From positions 284,777,395-284,841,394 of the forward strand of contig CM022298.1 in assembly GCA_011799875.1 (NCBI GenBank): 64,000 nucleotides of DNA, in the 5' to 3' direction. The stretch comes from Thinopyrum elongatum (lineage: Eukaryota > Streptophyta > Magnoliopsida > Poales > Poaceae). Positions 11,300-21,584 of the stretch are shown piece by piece. Numbering within the stretch: the first letter of the stretch is position 1; each line of letters opens with the position of its first letter. The notes beneath the pieces were generated by a model that was given only the letters and a program-made list of their open reading frames with translations, was not told where the DNA came from and searched no databases. A program made the position numbers and the translations under genes.

Positions 11300-11540
11300 G
11301 AAGGTCGGGGTCGGGGTGTGGTGCCAGGGTGTCGGGGTGTCGGGGTCGGGGTGTCGTGCCGGGGTGTCGTGTCGGGTCGGGGTGTCAAGGTGTCGGGGTC
11401 GGGGTCGGGGTGTTGTCGGGGTGGGTGTCAGGGGTGTCGGTTGGTCGGGGTCGGGGTCGGGGTGTGGGTGTCAGGGGTTCGGCGGTCGGGTGTGTCGTGC
11501 CGAGGTGTCGGGTGTCGGGGTCGGGTCGGGGGTCGGAGTA
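11300..11540. repeat. GGGTGTCGG-type minisatellite
   Basis: Irregular tandem repetition of GGTGTCGGGGTCGGGGT. Long frames through it are low-complexity artefacts. It is G-rich on the plus strand. Confidence 0.9.
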
Positions 11541-11990
11541 TTCTTTTTTCCTTTTCTTCTTTTCTTCTTCTTCTTCTCCTCCTCCTCTCTCTCTTTCTTC
11601 TTTCTTCTTCTTCTTCTTCTTCTTCTTCTTCTTCTTCTATTCTTCTTTCTTCTCCCACTTGGCCTCTCTCGCACCCCTCTTTCTTCTTCTTCTTCTCTTT
11701 TTCTTTTCTTCTTCTTCTTCTTCTTCTTCTTCTTCTTCTTCTTCTTCTTCTTCTTCTCTTCTTCTTCTTCTTGCTTCTTCTTCTTCTTCTTCTTCTTCTT
11801 CTTTCTTCTCTTCTTTTCTTCTCCTCCTTCCTCCTCCTCCTCCACTCCTCTTCTTCTTCTTCTCTTCTTCTTTCTCTTCTTCTTCTTTCTTCTTCTTCTT
11901 ATTCTTCTTCTTCTTTCTTCGTCTCTCTTTCATTCTTTTTCCTCCTCTTCTTCTTTTCTTCTTTCTTCGTCGTCCCTCCTCCTGTTCCTC
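11541..11990. repeat. Polypyrimidine (TTC)n tract
   Basis: About 450 bp of almost uninterrupted pyrimidine on the plus strand, mainly TTC with CTCC and TTTC variants. All six frames give Ser/Phe/Leu or Glu/Lys/Arg runs that are not proteins. Confidence 0.95.
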
Positions 11991-12009
11991 CCTCCATCCT
12001 GTCTACGCT

Positions 12010-12215
12010 TCTTGCTAACCAAACTAAAACCTAATTCAAATAAAAACTAAACTAAAATAAACTAAAACTAAAAACTAATCTAACTAAACTAAACTAAAAT
12101 AAACTAAAACTAAAACTAATCTAAAAATAAACTACACTAAAACTAACAAACTAAAACTAAACATATAACTGGAAATGGAACTAAACTAGGAAACTAAAAA
12201 AGAAACTAATTAAAC
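12010..12215. repeat. CTAAA-type degenerate tandem repeat
   Basis: Repeats of AAACTAAAAC and AAACTAAACT units over about 200 bp, with no coding potential. Confidence 0.85.
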
Positions 12216-12231
12216 ACAAAAAGGGAGGAGC

Positions 12232-12740
12232 TCACCTGGGGAGTGAGGGCGGGACCGGACGGACGTTTTGGCGGCGGGGACTGGAGGAGGAACGGGAAAC
12301 CGTGTGAGGGGAGGTCGGACGGCCACGGAGAGCGAGCGGAGGCCACGGGCGCCAATGGCATACGGGCCGCGGCGCGGCTGCCCGAGCTGGAAGAGGCGAT
12401 GGGGCCCCGGTGAGGTCGCGGAGGGTGCGTGGCGGCGGGGCGGCCCGGGCGTCCGCTACGTCGGTCGGGGTCAGCGGCGGCGGCGCGGGCTGGTGTGGGT
12501 GTGGAGGGCGACGGATGGGAGGGGGGCGGGGCACATGGAAGGGGCGGTGGGGTGCCGTGGAGGTCAAGGGGCATAGGGGAGGGATGCGGGGCGGCGGGGC
12601 GGCCGGCTATGGCAGACAGGGTTGGCGGCAGCGGGGCGGCGGGGCGGCCGGCTATGGCAGACAGGGTCGGCGGCGGCGGCGCGGGTGTGGGTGGGGAGGA
12701 ATGAGAGAGTGGAGAGAAGAGAGGGGGGCGGGACGGCCGT
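12232..12740 (-). other. GC-rich block, possible first exon in CACTA
   Basis: A sharp shift to high GC. On the minus strand Pro/Arg/Ala-rich frames end at CTCCCCAG|GTGAGC (about 12235), a good splice-donor match, so this could be the 5' exon of a lost CACTA gene. A 48-bp unit (GGCGGCCGGCTATGGCAGAC) is repeated near 12597-12668. No domain is recognised; it may be non-coding. Confidence 0.3.
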
Positions 12741-13073
12741 TAACGTACCCGCCTCTTTGCCGTCAGCCAACGGTCGGCAAAGTTTCTTTGCCGTTTGCTT
12801 GCGGACGGCAAAGAGGTGGGGCCGGTGGGCTTGAGTTGGTTAAACAATAACTGGACCCACCCACCTCTTTGCCGTCTGCTAGCGGACGGCAAAGATTCTT
12901 TGCCGTCAGCCAGCGGACGGCAAAGAACAGGCTGATGGCAAAGACTTTGTTTGCCATCAGCCACATCTTTGCCGTCCGTTTTCTTGTGGCTGACGGCAAA
13001 GACCTTATTTGCCGTCAGCAAGCGGACGGCAAAGAATTAGCAGACGGCAAAGAAGTGGATTCCAGTAGTGTTA

Positions 13074-14363
13074 GCTGTTGTTAATCTAGTAATGCCGCTG
13101 GAAAATTGAAGCAATGCCACAGTTAAAAGAAAATTACATGCTTAACAAATTTTGTTAATATAATCTCTCTGTTAATATGAATCAATGCCACTGTTTGAGA
13201 AATGCTAGTTTCTTTCTTTCTTTCCCATTTAGATAAGTAAGATGCTTCTTTTTGTGGGCTTCTGTGTCATCCACCGTTATTGACCAGTAATTGTTTCCTT
13301 TGCACCTCTGTGTAAACAGGGTTATCTACTTCACCTCATTGCTATTGCGACCTTTTGTTGCACTGCACAAAACACTTTTGCTTTAAGTGTGTTTTATGCA
13401 GTTCAACCAAAATATCACACCGACAACGTTGCTAGATTGCTTGATCTTAGTGGAACTGCACAAGAGGAGATCTGACATCCTATCTGTGTTGGCAAATTTG
13501 TTTCAGATCTTCTTCTTGTGAGTTGTTTGAATTCCGCGTCATGAGAGGTCAGTAATGGCCTTCTCCCACATGATTGTGCAGTGTGCTTTCATATGTTCTG
13601 CTACTTATACGGTAATGTTGCTTGATTTTCGTGTACTCCACAAAAGGAGACCAGACTTCCAATCTGAATGTGCACCGTAATATCCCATTGAGGTAAGATA
13701 ATGATATTTCACACTGTTGCCCTGTATTTTGCTACTGTCATCAGAAAAGTAATGTTGTTGTTTAGTGCCATACTTGTGCTCCCTAATTGACATGCCAAAT
13801 CTTACATTGAAGGCGAAGCTTGTCTGTTATTGAACCAAGTGATGAAGGGGAAGAACAGGCGAAAGAAGAACAAAAATCAACTCCCGGTGTTGTAATGAAG
13901 CACTGGAACTGTGGTGACACAAGTAATGATATAGTTTTGCATCTTAATTTATTGCTATGGCTGGAACGAGCAATTGTTTTGCCACTATGATTTGACGCCA
14001 CTCTTAATGTAATATGTAATTATCTCTACATGTGCAAACAGGGATCTTGTTTGAAGATAACATATATTTTAGTGGAACTGCACAAGAAGATGTTGGAAAC
14101 ATTAAACTAATCGAGGAGTTTATAGTAAGCATGGCAACCACAGTAGATAATAATGGATGGTTCCGGAGAAGTGCTTCATCTGCATGCTCTACACAATAAG
14201 CCTCCTGACAAAGGTTGGTACTGGCCCACGGATTTCATCCATATGATTGAGCTTTATCATTACTATTCGTGTTGTGCTACTGTTTAGCTACTCTCATGAG
14301 AAAGTGGTATTGTTTCGCATTTTAATCTAAGGCTGCTAATAAATTGATGCAATGATTTGCCAC
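13074..14363 (+). other. Older locus, middle part, with exon-like modules
   Basis: This segment joins 10378 on the left and 24735 on the right once the CACTA element and E2 are removed. It carries repeated modules: acceptor-like TGTAAACAGGG (13313) and TGCAAACAGGG (14035), and the core CTTGATYTTAGTGGAACTGC with following ACAAG at about 13440, 13620 (diverged) and 14065. In one frame two modules give LHKRRSD and LHKRRPD. Short distances and stops prevent a confident gene model. It could be a decayed multi-exon gene or a non-coding transcript with duplicated exons. Confidence 0.4.
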
Positions 14364-15283
14364 TGTCGCGGGAAACTACGGCCACCTATGGGACCAGGAG
14401 GCCCCTTGCTGGTTCGGCAGGGAGGCGTCGCGTTGCACAAAGAGCAGACGAGCATGTGGCAGCACGGTAGAGATCACATAGGCATTTTTACCCAGGTTCG
14501 GGCCGCTGTGAGGCATAAAACCCTACTCCTGCTTTGGTGGATTGATGGTGGAAAGGTGGTGGTGGAGCATAGTACACTTGCCCGGCAAGGGTTGCCTCAG
14601 GGCAGCAGTGGCTACGCGCGTATGGGGGTCTGAGTTATCCTACTTTCTAACCCTCTCTACGGTCGCCATGGGCCTCCATTTATAGATTAAGGGGTCACCA
14701 CAATGGCAAAATAGTCATTATGCACTGATAAGATAGCAAACAGCGCTATCATACCTAACTCTGCGGGCTGACAGGGCGCATTAAATGCACCGCTTAACGT
14801 CACATCATTGGTTGCCCGGCAAAGCTTGCCGGGCTATCTCGCCAGCTCCATGCCTGCTCACTTGACACGTCGCAGGATGGGTGTCATCTGCAGGTGTTTC
14901 ATGTAGGGAGAGGCTGCCATATGGTGAATGGCTGCCACTTAGTTACTCCGTGGTTTGACACCGCACTGATTGACGACGTGGGTCGTGGTGAAGTAGTTGG
15001 TGAGGTGGTTTTGCCTCCGTGTGCCCCGGCAGGCCCTGCCGAGATGTCTTGGATGTCGTCTTCCGGGGGTGGCCTTGCTCCTTGCCGAGCTCGCCTGCCC
15101 GGCAAAGGAGGCCCTTCTCCTGATGGTGTCTCGCTTTTCTGGCTTGATCTTGGTACCTATGATCTGCATGTTAGTCCTTTCAACCTCTTAGTCCCTTGTA
15201 TTCTGACTTGGGTTGGTGCTTCAATCTCGTCCCCGTGCCTGTGCACAGTCTGGGCAACAGACCCAGGGTTTGTTGCACCGACA
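14364..15283 (-). repeat. E2 3' LTR
   Basis: TGTCGCGGGAAAC to GTTGCACCGACA on the plus strand, 920 bp, the same length as the LTR at 23810-24729. The short frames in it are not genes. Confidence 0.96.
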
Positions 15284-15694
15284 GAAGCCCCCGGGCCTGC
15301 CCCGAACGCGCTACCGAGCGTCGTCGGGGTAGGGCCTAATAAGAGCACAGGCGGGGTCGCTGAAGAGGCTGGTCTCTTGAGGTCTTCTTTGCTTCTTCAT
15401 TAGCCTTGATTCCGGGCCAGTTTCTAGTTTCTCTGCGCATCGTGTAAGGCCAATGGTGGTTGGGCCGCTCCAGTGATGGCCCGTGAATGACTTTAACGCA
15501 CGGGAGAGAAACCGCCAATTCACTCTTCCCACCACGCCCTTATCTTTAGCCACGTATGCTGCAAGCATTGCGCGGGGTAGGTAACGGAGGTGCGTGGCGT
15601 GGGAGAGCGTCAAGGCGAGGGCTCGGTCGTCTTGAGTTGGTGGAGGAGGATAGTGGCCGCCCGTCGAGGGAGCGGCTCCCCTCCCCGATCCGCC

Positions 15695-15701
15695 TATAAA
15701 A
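15695..15701 (+). promoter_or_regulatory. TATA box antisense to E2
   Basis: TATAAAA on the plus strand, opposite to the element's sense. It is followed by a CT-rich leader and an ATG at 15775, about 80 nt downstream. The spacing is like that of the antisense TATA boxes of elements A, B and C. Confidence 0.5.
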
Positions 15702-15774
15702 TGGAGGGGTGGAGGAGGGCGAAGTCACCCACCCTCGCATTCTTCTTCTCCTCTGCTTTCTGCCTCTGCTGGTT

Positions 15775-16480
15775 ATGCTGAAGAGGAGAGCATGGGGCCA
15801 GCCCCCGGGCTCTTGGTTGGGGCTAGTGTTGCCAAATGCCGGTGCTGGCGCTCGGGGAGTGAGCCTGGTCCTAGCTGTGGCGAACCTCTTGGTTCCTTCG
15901 ACGCTCGGTAGGGAGGCGGGGCTAGAGACCATTGGTAATCCCAGCACCGTCCCTCCCGGGGGTTCTTGGGGCTGATGTTGATGAGAGGCACGCTTTCCTG
16001 CACGCCATGGCGGGGAGCGGTGCGCCTCAAGCCCCCTGGCCATCCTGGCCGCTCGCCGTCTCCCCGAGGAAGGTGCCAGGCTGGAGTCCCGGCCTTCCCC
16101 CGGAACGGTGTTGATGAATACGAAGCCATGGGAGAAGGAGAAGACGGGAGGCAGGCCGTCCAGTAGGAGCACGATTGCATCGACGCGTTTGTCTCGTACT
16201 GGCGACCTACTCCCCGTCTGTCCGGCTCTTCCCCCCTTTCCCGGGCGCCATCATCACCGTTTTCCCGGGACGCCGGGGAAAGGCTTGCCCCTCTGGCACT
16301 TCCGCTTCCCCTGGGGGTCTTCTGGCTGGGCCCCGGCGTCCTCCCCTGTCGGTGCTTGTGCTGGAGCCCCCCGCTTGGTCCTGGAAGCGGTGATCCTGGG
16401 GCCGCCAGGGCGCTCTGCACGTCTTCCTCCTTTGCAGCCTCGCCACTCCCGATCTTGTCAGGCTGTGTCCGATAGCTCCT
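15775..16480 (+). pseudogene. E2 antisense 3'-region ORF remnant, unrecognised
   Basis: The plus-strand ATG at 15775 (MLKRRAWGQPPG) starts a 66-residue frame that stops at 15975. Other plus frames continue the open stretch (GVDEYEAMGEGEDGRQAV to 16165, then a Pro/Leu/Ser-rich part to about 16480). It lies between integrase and the 3' LTR, where A, B and C carry a B3-type gene, but no B3 motif is visible here. A 215-codon minus-strand frame overlaps it. I do not recognise a product; a decayed or different antisense gene is the best guess. Confidence 0.35.
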
Positions 16481-17245
16481 GACGAGGATCGGGGTGGCAT
16501 TGTGCCGGCGCGTCGCCCACGCTCTTCTCTTCCCACCGCACTACCTAGGATAAGAGGGACAGGGAGAGGAGTTTACGGGGCACCTATCTTTTTTTCAATC
16601 TTAAATCTACAGGCAGTTGCCAAATTTTAATTCAAATAATGTAATCTCTCGAGTCCATGTTTGTGTTCTGTAATGCTTGTACTTGTATCAGCATATTAAT
16701 GAAAAAAATGAACCTTGCCGGGAACCCGTGCATGTGTACGTCCATGCAGAGGTGAGATGCCTCTTTAGTGTAAATAAACGAGTTTTCCCCGGCAGGCTAT
16801 CCTACCGGCACCTTTTCTGTCTGCCGGAGAGCTGTGTCTACCTGGCAGCAGGCAAAGGGGCCAGCCCCCTGCCAACTTCTTTTTTCCAAAGGCCACTACG
16901 ACCATCCTGTCCGAAGCAGCGTTCGAGCCAGGGATGGGAGCACCTAAGTCTCAAAAGAGTGGCGTGGTTTTCTTATGCACAAGTTATAACTTACAGAACA
17001 CTAATGGACAGGAGGTAGAAATTATCTATCTGGCTTGCCGGGGATCGCAGTGCCGGGCAATCTTCTCAACACCTAGTCAAAGCCAAGTTCACGGCAGGAA
17101 CCTGCAGCTTCATGTGGATGAGAATGAATGCAGGATGCGATCCTATATATATGCATATGCAAATGCTCATGAAATGCTTATGCAGTGATCTTGGAATGCT
17201 CATGCATGCATGCAATCTTGGCCGGTGGCCCCCCACAGCGCTTCT
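16481..17245 (-). other. E2 3' untranslated region
   Basis: Non-coding stretch just after integrase in element sense. It has mixed AT-rich sequence and several Stowaway-unrelated CCGGCA motifs shared with the LTRs. No supported gene. Confidence 0.5.
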
Positions 17246-18856
17246 TTATTTTCTCTTGCACAGTGTCATCGCCCTGGCTTTGTACAAGGGGTTACATGCA
17301 GCTGAGGCAAGGCCTGTACAGAAGGGTGGCTGCCGGGCAGGGCCCGACAGCCGCGCCTTACGGGTAGAACTTGCGGAGATGCTCAATATTCCATGATTTT
17401 GCAACTGAATGCCATCTTCGTTCTCCAGATGGACTGCGCCAGGTCTGGTGACTCGTACTACACGGTAAGGTCCTTCCCACTTTGGTGATAACTTGCCTGT
17501 ACCCTTGGCGAACTGAACGCGCCTAAGGACAAGGTCACCTTCCTCAAAACACCGGGCGTGAACCCTGCGGCTATGATAGCGACGCAGGGCTTGCTGATAG
17601 CGTGCAGCACGCGTAGCAGCCCGGAGACGGTTCTCCTCGAGTAGCACAGCGTCATCACGCTGGTGCTGATCTTGCGCTACCTCATCATAGGCAAGCACTC
17701 GAGGCGACCCGCAAATGAGTTCCGTGGGGATAACTGCTTCTGCCCCATAGACCAGGGAGAATTGAGTCTGCCCGGTAGCTCGGTTTGGTGTCGTTCTGAG
17801 GGACCAGCGAACTACCGGCAGCTCCTCGAACCACCACCTGTCGTGCTTCAGCAGCTTATCAAAGGTTCTCGTGTTGAGTCCATGCAGCACTTCAGCGTTC
17901 GCCCTCTGAGCTTGCCCATTGCTCCCGGGGTGTGCCACAGAGGCAAATGAGATTTTGAATCCGAGGGCATGAACATATTGCATGAAGGCGCGGCTCGTGA
18001 ACTGTGTGCCGTTGTCGGTAATGGTCCTTGCCGGAACTCCAAAACGACACACCAATTCTTTCAAGAACTTGATAGCTGATTGAGCAGTCACCTTTCTCAC
18101 AGCAGTCACTTCCGGCCACTTTGTAAACTTTTCGATAGCAACGAACAAGAATTCAAAGCCCCCGATTACTCGGGGGAAGGGGCTGAGGATATCGAGCCCC
18201 CAGACCGAAAATGGCCTGGATAGAGGGATTGTTTGAATAGCTTGGGCAGGCAGGTGGGTTTTCTTGGAATGGAACTGGCAGGCTTCACATCTGGTGACTA
18301 GCTCGACCGAATCTTGGTGGGCTGTGGGCCAATAGAATCCTTGCCGGACTGCTTTCCGAACTAGTGCCCTTGATCCAATGTGGGAGCAGCACATGCCTTT
18401 GTGTATCTCAGCCAGCAGTTCCTTTCCTTCTTCCCGACAGACACACCTTAATTTCACATCGTTGGGCCTCCTTCTGTACAGAGTGTAATCGACAAACTGA
18501 TACATACTGGCCCTCCGGGCTACTTTTTCAGCTTCGTCTTGGTTGCCGGGAAGCTCTCCAATTTGGAGGAAGTGGACAATGTGCCTTGCCCAAGTTGGAG
18601 CCTGGGGATCGGCAACGAGGACAAGCGGCACCTCCTCTGCTGCGGGAGCACATGCCTCGTTCATGGGGCCCATGGGCCCGGCTGGAGGGTGTGGTCCGGC
18701 AGACTGTGAGTAGTTGTTTCTGGCAGGGTCTCTGCCAGGAGCGGACGACTCTACCGGGAGAGGCTTATCGGAGTCCAACTTTCTCCTTTTCCGGGCCATT
18801 GTTGCTGGGGATACGGAGGGCTGAGTGATATGGAGAAGAAAAGTCCCTTGTTCCAC
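17246..18856 (-). CDS. E2 integrase (open pol segment)
   Basis: An uninterrupted 536-codon frame; its first Met is inside the polyprotein. The N-terminal zinc-binding part has EIHKGMCCSHIG and CEACQ (H-H-C-C). The catalytic core has VWGLDILSPF (Asp), TITDNGTQF (Asp) and QRANAEVLHGL (Glu), so the D,D,E triad is kept. The C-terminal part holds RRYHSRRVHARCFEEGDLVLRR and SPKWEGPYRVVRVTRPGAVHL, as in the GPY/F domain of gypsy integrases. The usual ending HLRKFYP is replaced by a shifted tail after about residue 490. Role: strand transfer of element DNA. One TAG separates it from the RNase H segment in the same frame. Confidence 0.93.
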   Translation of the reverse strand: MEQGTFLLHITQPSVSPATMARKRRKLDSDKPLPVESSAPGRDPARNNYSQSAGPHPPAGPMGPMNEACAPAAEEVPLVLVADPQAPTWARHIVHFLQIGELPGNQDEAEKVARRASMYQFVDYTLYRRRPNDVKLRCVCREEGKELLAEIHKGMCCSHIGSRALVRKAVRQGFYWPTAHQDSVELVTRCEACQFHSKKTHLPAQAIQTIPLSRPFSVWGLDILSPFPRVIGGFEFLFVAIEKFTKWPEVTAVRKVTAQSAIKFLKELVCRFGVPARTITDNGTQFTSRAFMQYVHALGFKISFASVAHPGSNGQAQRANAEVLHGLNTRTFDKLLKHDRWWFEELPVVRWSLRTTPNRATGQTQFSLVYGAEAVIPTELICGSPRVLAYDEVAQDQHQRDDAVLLEENRLRAATRAARYQQALRRYHSRRVHARCFEEGDLVLRRVQFAKGTGKLSPKWEGPYRVVRVTRPGAVHLENEDGIQLQNHGILSISASSTRKARLSGPARQPPFCTGLASAACNPLYKARAMTLCKRK

Positions 18857-18865
18857 AGGGAGCTT

Positions 18866-20095
18866 CTACGCAGCACACTTTGACAGATGATCAGCTATGC
18901 TGTTTTCCGCACGGGGTACGTGCTCTGTTTGCAATCCGTCAAAGTGCTCCTCGAATCTTGTCACTTCCTCAACGTATGCCTTCATCAATGGACTTTGGTA
19001 ATCCTTGTTAACTTGTCTCACCACAAGCTGTGAATCTCCTCGAATGATCAGCTTCTTAATTCCCAATTCAGCTGCAATCCTGAGCCCGGCAAGGAGCCCT
19101 TCATATTCTGCTGTATTGTTGGTTGCTTCTTCCCGGGCAAAATGCATTTGGACGATGTACCTCAAGTGCTCCCCAGAGGGGGCAAGAAGAAGCACGCCAG
19201 CTCCTGGACCTTGTAGGGAAAAAGCACCATCAAAATACATAATCCATTCTTGGGGCGATTCCTTGCCGGGGATAGCTGTCTCCGTCACTTCCTCATCAGG
19301 GGTTGGCGTCCATTCTGCAATAAACTCTGCCAATGCCCTGCTCTGAATAGTTGACGTGCTTTCAAACTTCAAACCAAAACTGGATAACTCCAAAGCCCAC
19401 TCCACTATTCTGCTGGTAGCCTCAGGGTTTCGGAGTATCTGTTGCAACGGGAAACGAGTGACAACTGTGATCTCATGGGCTTGGAAGTTGTGGCGCAGTT
19501 TCCTTGCGGCCATGATGAGACCAAAAATCAGCTTTTGCACGCCAGAGTACCTCGATCTAGCCCCCTGTAATAAGGAGCTGACAAAGTACACTGGGCACTG
19601 CACCACTTTCTTCCTTGCCGCGTCCTTGGGGTTGCTCTCGTTGCCGTGCTCATTGCTGTCCTGATCCTTCTCTAACTCGGCCGGTCTCTGCTCACCCTCT
19701 GCTCCATCCACTTCTCGCTGCGCTACCAAAGGTGCACTGACTACTTGGTTGGTTGCCGCTAAGTACAGCAGCAACAACTCCTGGGGTTTGGGAGCGACCA
19801 AGGTAGGCATGGAGGACAAGTAGGCCTTCAACTCTTGCAAAGCTGCATCTGCTTCCGGGGTCCACTTCATGGGTCCTGCCTTCTTCAAAATTTTGAAGAA
19901 CGACAGGGCGCGCTCGGCAGACTTGGAGATGAATCTGCTTAGCGCGGCAATGCATCCTATCAGGCGCCTCACATCCTTAACTATCCTTGGTGCTAGGATC
20001 TGCTCGAATAGCCTTGATCTTGTTGGGATTGGCTTCGATCCCGTGATGGGATACAAAGAACCCAAGCAACTTGCCGGAGGGAACACCAAATACAC
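18866..20095 (-). pseudogene. E2 RNase H and second RNase H
   Basis: A 409-codon frame. The first part is the RT-linked RNase H (RRLIGCIAALSRFISKSAER, WTPEADAALQELKAYL, LLLYLAATNQVVSAPLV), followed by a Glu/Asn-rich linker, YFVSSLLQGARSRYSGVQKL, and then the second RNase H with MYFDGAFSLQGPGAGVLL, NNTAEYEGLLAGLRIAAELG and RGDSQLVVRQVNKDY. The Asp-Glu-Asp ligands of the second domain are present. It stops at a TAG (18866) in frame with integrase and is separated from RT by a frameshift near 20000. Confidence 0.9.
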
Positions 20096-20750
20096 ACTTC
20101 TCCGGGTTAAGCTTCAAATTGATTTTCCACAGATTAGCAAACGTCTCCTGCAAATCTTGAATAAGGGTGGCCCTATCCTTGGTATTGACCACAATATCAT
20201 CCATAGAGGCTTCTATGTTTCTGTGCAACTATGGCTCAAAACCAATCTGGACTGCCCATGCAAAAGTGGACCCGGCACTCTTTAATCCGAATGGCATGCG
20301 GACAAAATAGTATGTACCACATGGAGTGATGAACAACGTCTTCTCTTCATCTTCCTTGGACATGAAGATCTGGTGATACTCAGAATACGCATCCAGAAAG
20401 GAGAGCAAATCACAACCTGAAGTGGAATCCACAATCTAATCGATACGCGGCAAGGGAAACGGGTCCTTCGGGAAAGCCTTCTTGAGATATGTGAAATCTA
20501 TGCAAAGCCTCCACTTCCCGTTAGCCTTCCGGACTACCACTGGGTATGCCAACCACGTGGGATGCAGTAATCCTCTGACCAATCCAGCTGCCTCTAGTCT
20601 CTTGATCTCATCTGCAATGAACTCCTGCCTCTCCAAGGCCTGCTTCCGGACTTTCTGCTTGACAGGTCGGGCATGTGGGCAGACAACAAGGTGCTGCTCG
20701 ATTACCTCCCTGGGAACACCGGGGATATCCGATGGTTGCCAGGCAAACAC
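19977..20750 (-). pseudogene. E2 reverse transcriptase, broken
   Basis: MFAWQPSDIPGVPREVI, KANGKWRLCIDF, LDAYSEYHQIF and RMPFGLKSAGSTF identify RT. Stops follow PLPRID (20436) and QIGFEP (20229). The catalytic box reads ASMDDIVV, so the Tyr before MDD has become Ser. A frameshift near 20000 cuts it from the RNase H part. This copy cannot supply its own RT. Confidence 0.9.
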
Positions 20751-20789
20751 ATCGATATTCGCCCGCAGGAAGGCAACGAGCGCGCTTTC

Positions 20790-21572
20790 CTATTTGTCAT
20801 CGAGGGTGGCGCTGATAGTGAAAGTACCATCAATGCCAGCCAGCCCTGCCGAGACCTTCTTCACTTGGGGTGCAACGACCATGGATCTCTTGCCATTGGA
20901 ACACTCCGGCACGTCCTCAACGGTTGTCGTGCACTCGGTGGGGGCACGCTTCCCGGACTCTTTGCCGGAGTCCCTGCAATCCCTCTTCTTTCCTTTGCTT
21001 TCCTTAGCGGGAGCTGCTGCTGCCACTGCCTCTGCTGCGACCGCATCCCAGTACATCTTGTCCACACAAATGATTGCATCCTTCTCATCTGATGGGATGG
21101 TGATGACTCCCAGTGGCCCAGACATCTTCAAGGTGTTGTAGGGATAGTGATATGTGGCCATGAACTTAGCCAGGTCCGGGCATCCAAGAATCCCATTTTA
21201 TGGCAGGGGGAGGTCAACCACATCAAACACAATCCTCTCAGTCTGGTAGTTTAGTTCTCCCCCAAACATTACTGGCAACGTGATCTTTCCCTTAGGACGG
21301 CTCCTGCCGGGATTAACTCCATGAAACGTGCCAGTAACCTCCAGCTCTTCCTCTGCTATCTGAAGCTTGCTGATAACTGCTGGGGAAATCAGATTCAACC
21401 CGGCCCCGCCGTCCACCAACATCTTCGTGACCTTGAGGTTGCGGATTGTTGGGGAGACCAACAATGTCAAACACCCTACCACAGTGGTACAGCTAGGATG
21501 ATCCTCCTCGTCAAAGATGATGGGCGTACGGGACCACTCGAGCGGCTTCCGGGCCTCGGGCACTGGCTCCAC
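20790..21572 (-). pseudogene. E2 aspartic protease and linker
   Basis: PIIFDEEDHPSCTT and the active-site stretch MLVDGGAGLNLIS mark the protease; Asp-Gly-Gly-Ala replaces the more common Asp-Ser-Gly-Ala. A stop follows DLPLP (21198), then the frame resumes with HYPYNTLKMSGPLGVI and a Lys/Ala-rich linker ending in TLDDK before RT. Confidence 0.85.
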
Positions 21573-21584
21573 GTCATTGACTTC

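Larger units (their letters stand above)
10382..13070. mobile_element. Non-autonomous CACTA element, 2689 bp
   Basis: The ends CACTACTGGAAT and ATTCCAGTAGTG are exact inverted repeats and are flanked by TTA on both sides (10379-10381 and 13071-13073), the 3-bp duplication made by CACTA transposases. Both subterminal parts (about 10400-10925 and 12755-13050) are packed with copies, in both orientations, of TTTGCCGTCCGCTGGCAGAC-like palindromes, the presumed transposase-binding array. No transposase domain is visible, so it must be mobilised in trans. The interior holds low-complexity tracts and a GC-rich block. Confidence 0.95.

Noticed and set aside
11164..12050. Open frames of 244-284 codons on the plus strand and long Glu/Lys frames on the minus strand
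   Set aside because: Pure low-complexity translation of TTC and GGGTGTCGG repeats.
10400..13050. Regular palindromic repeats that look like a CRISPR array
   Set aside because: Units are TTTGCCGTCCGC-type motifs in both orientations within exact CACTA ends; no uniform repeat-spacer layout, and the genome is plant nuclear.
15773..16420. 215-codon minus-strand frame in the E2 3' region
   Set aside because: Pro/Ser/Arg-rich composition typical of GC-rich DNA, no domain; the opposite strand has the TATA box. Neither is convincing as a protein.
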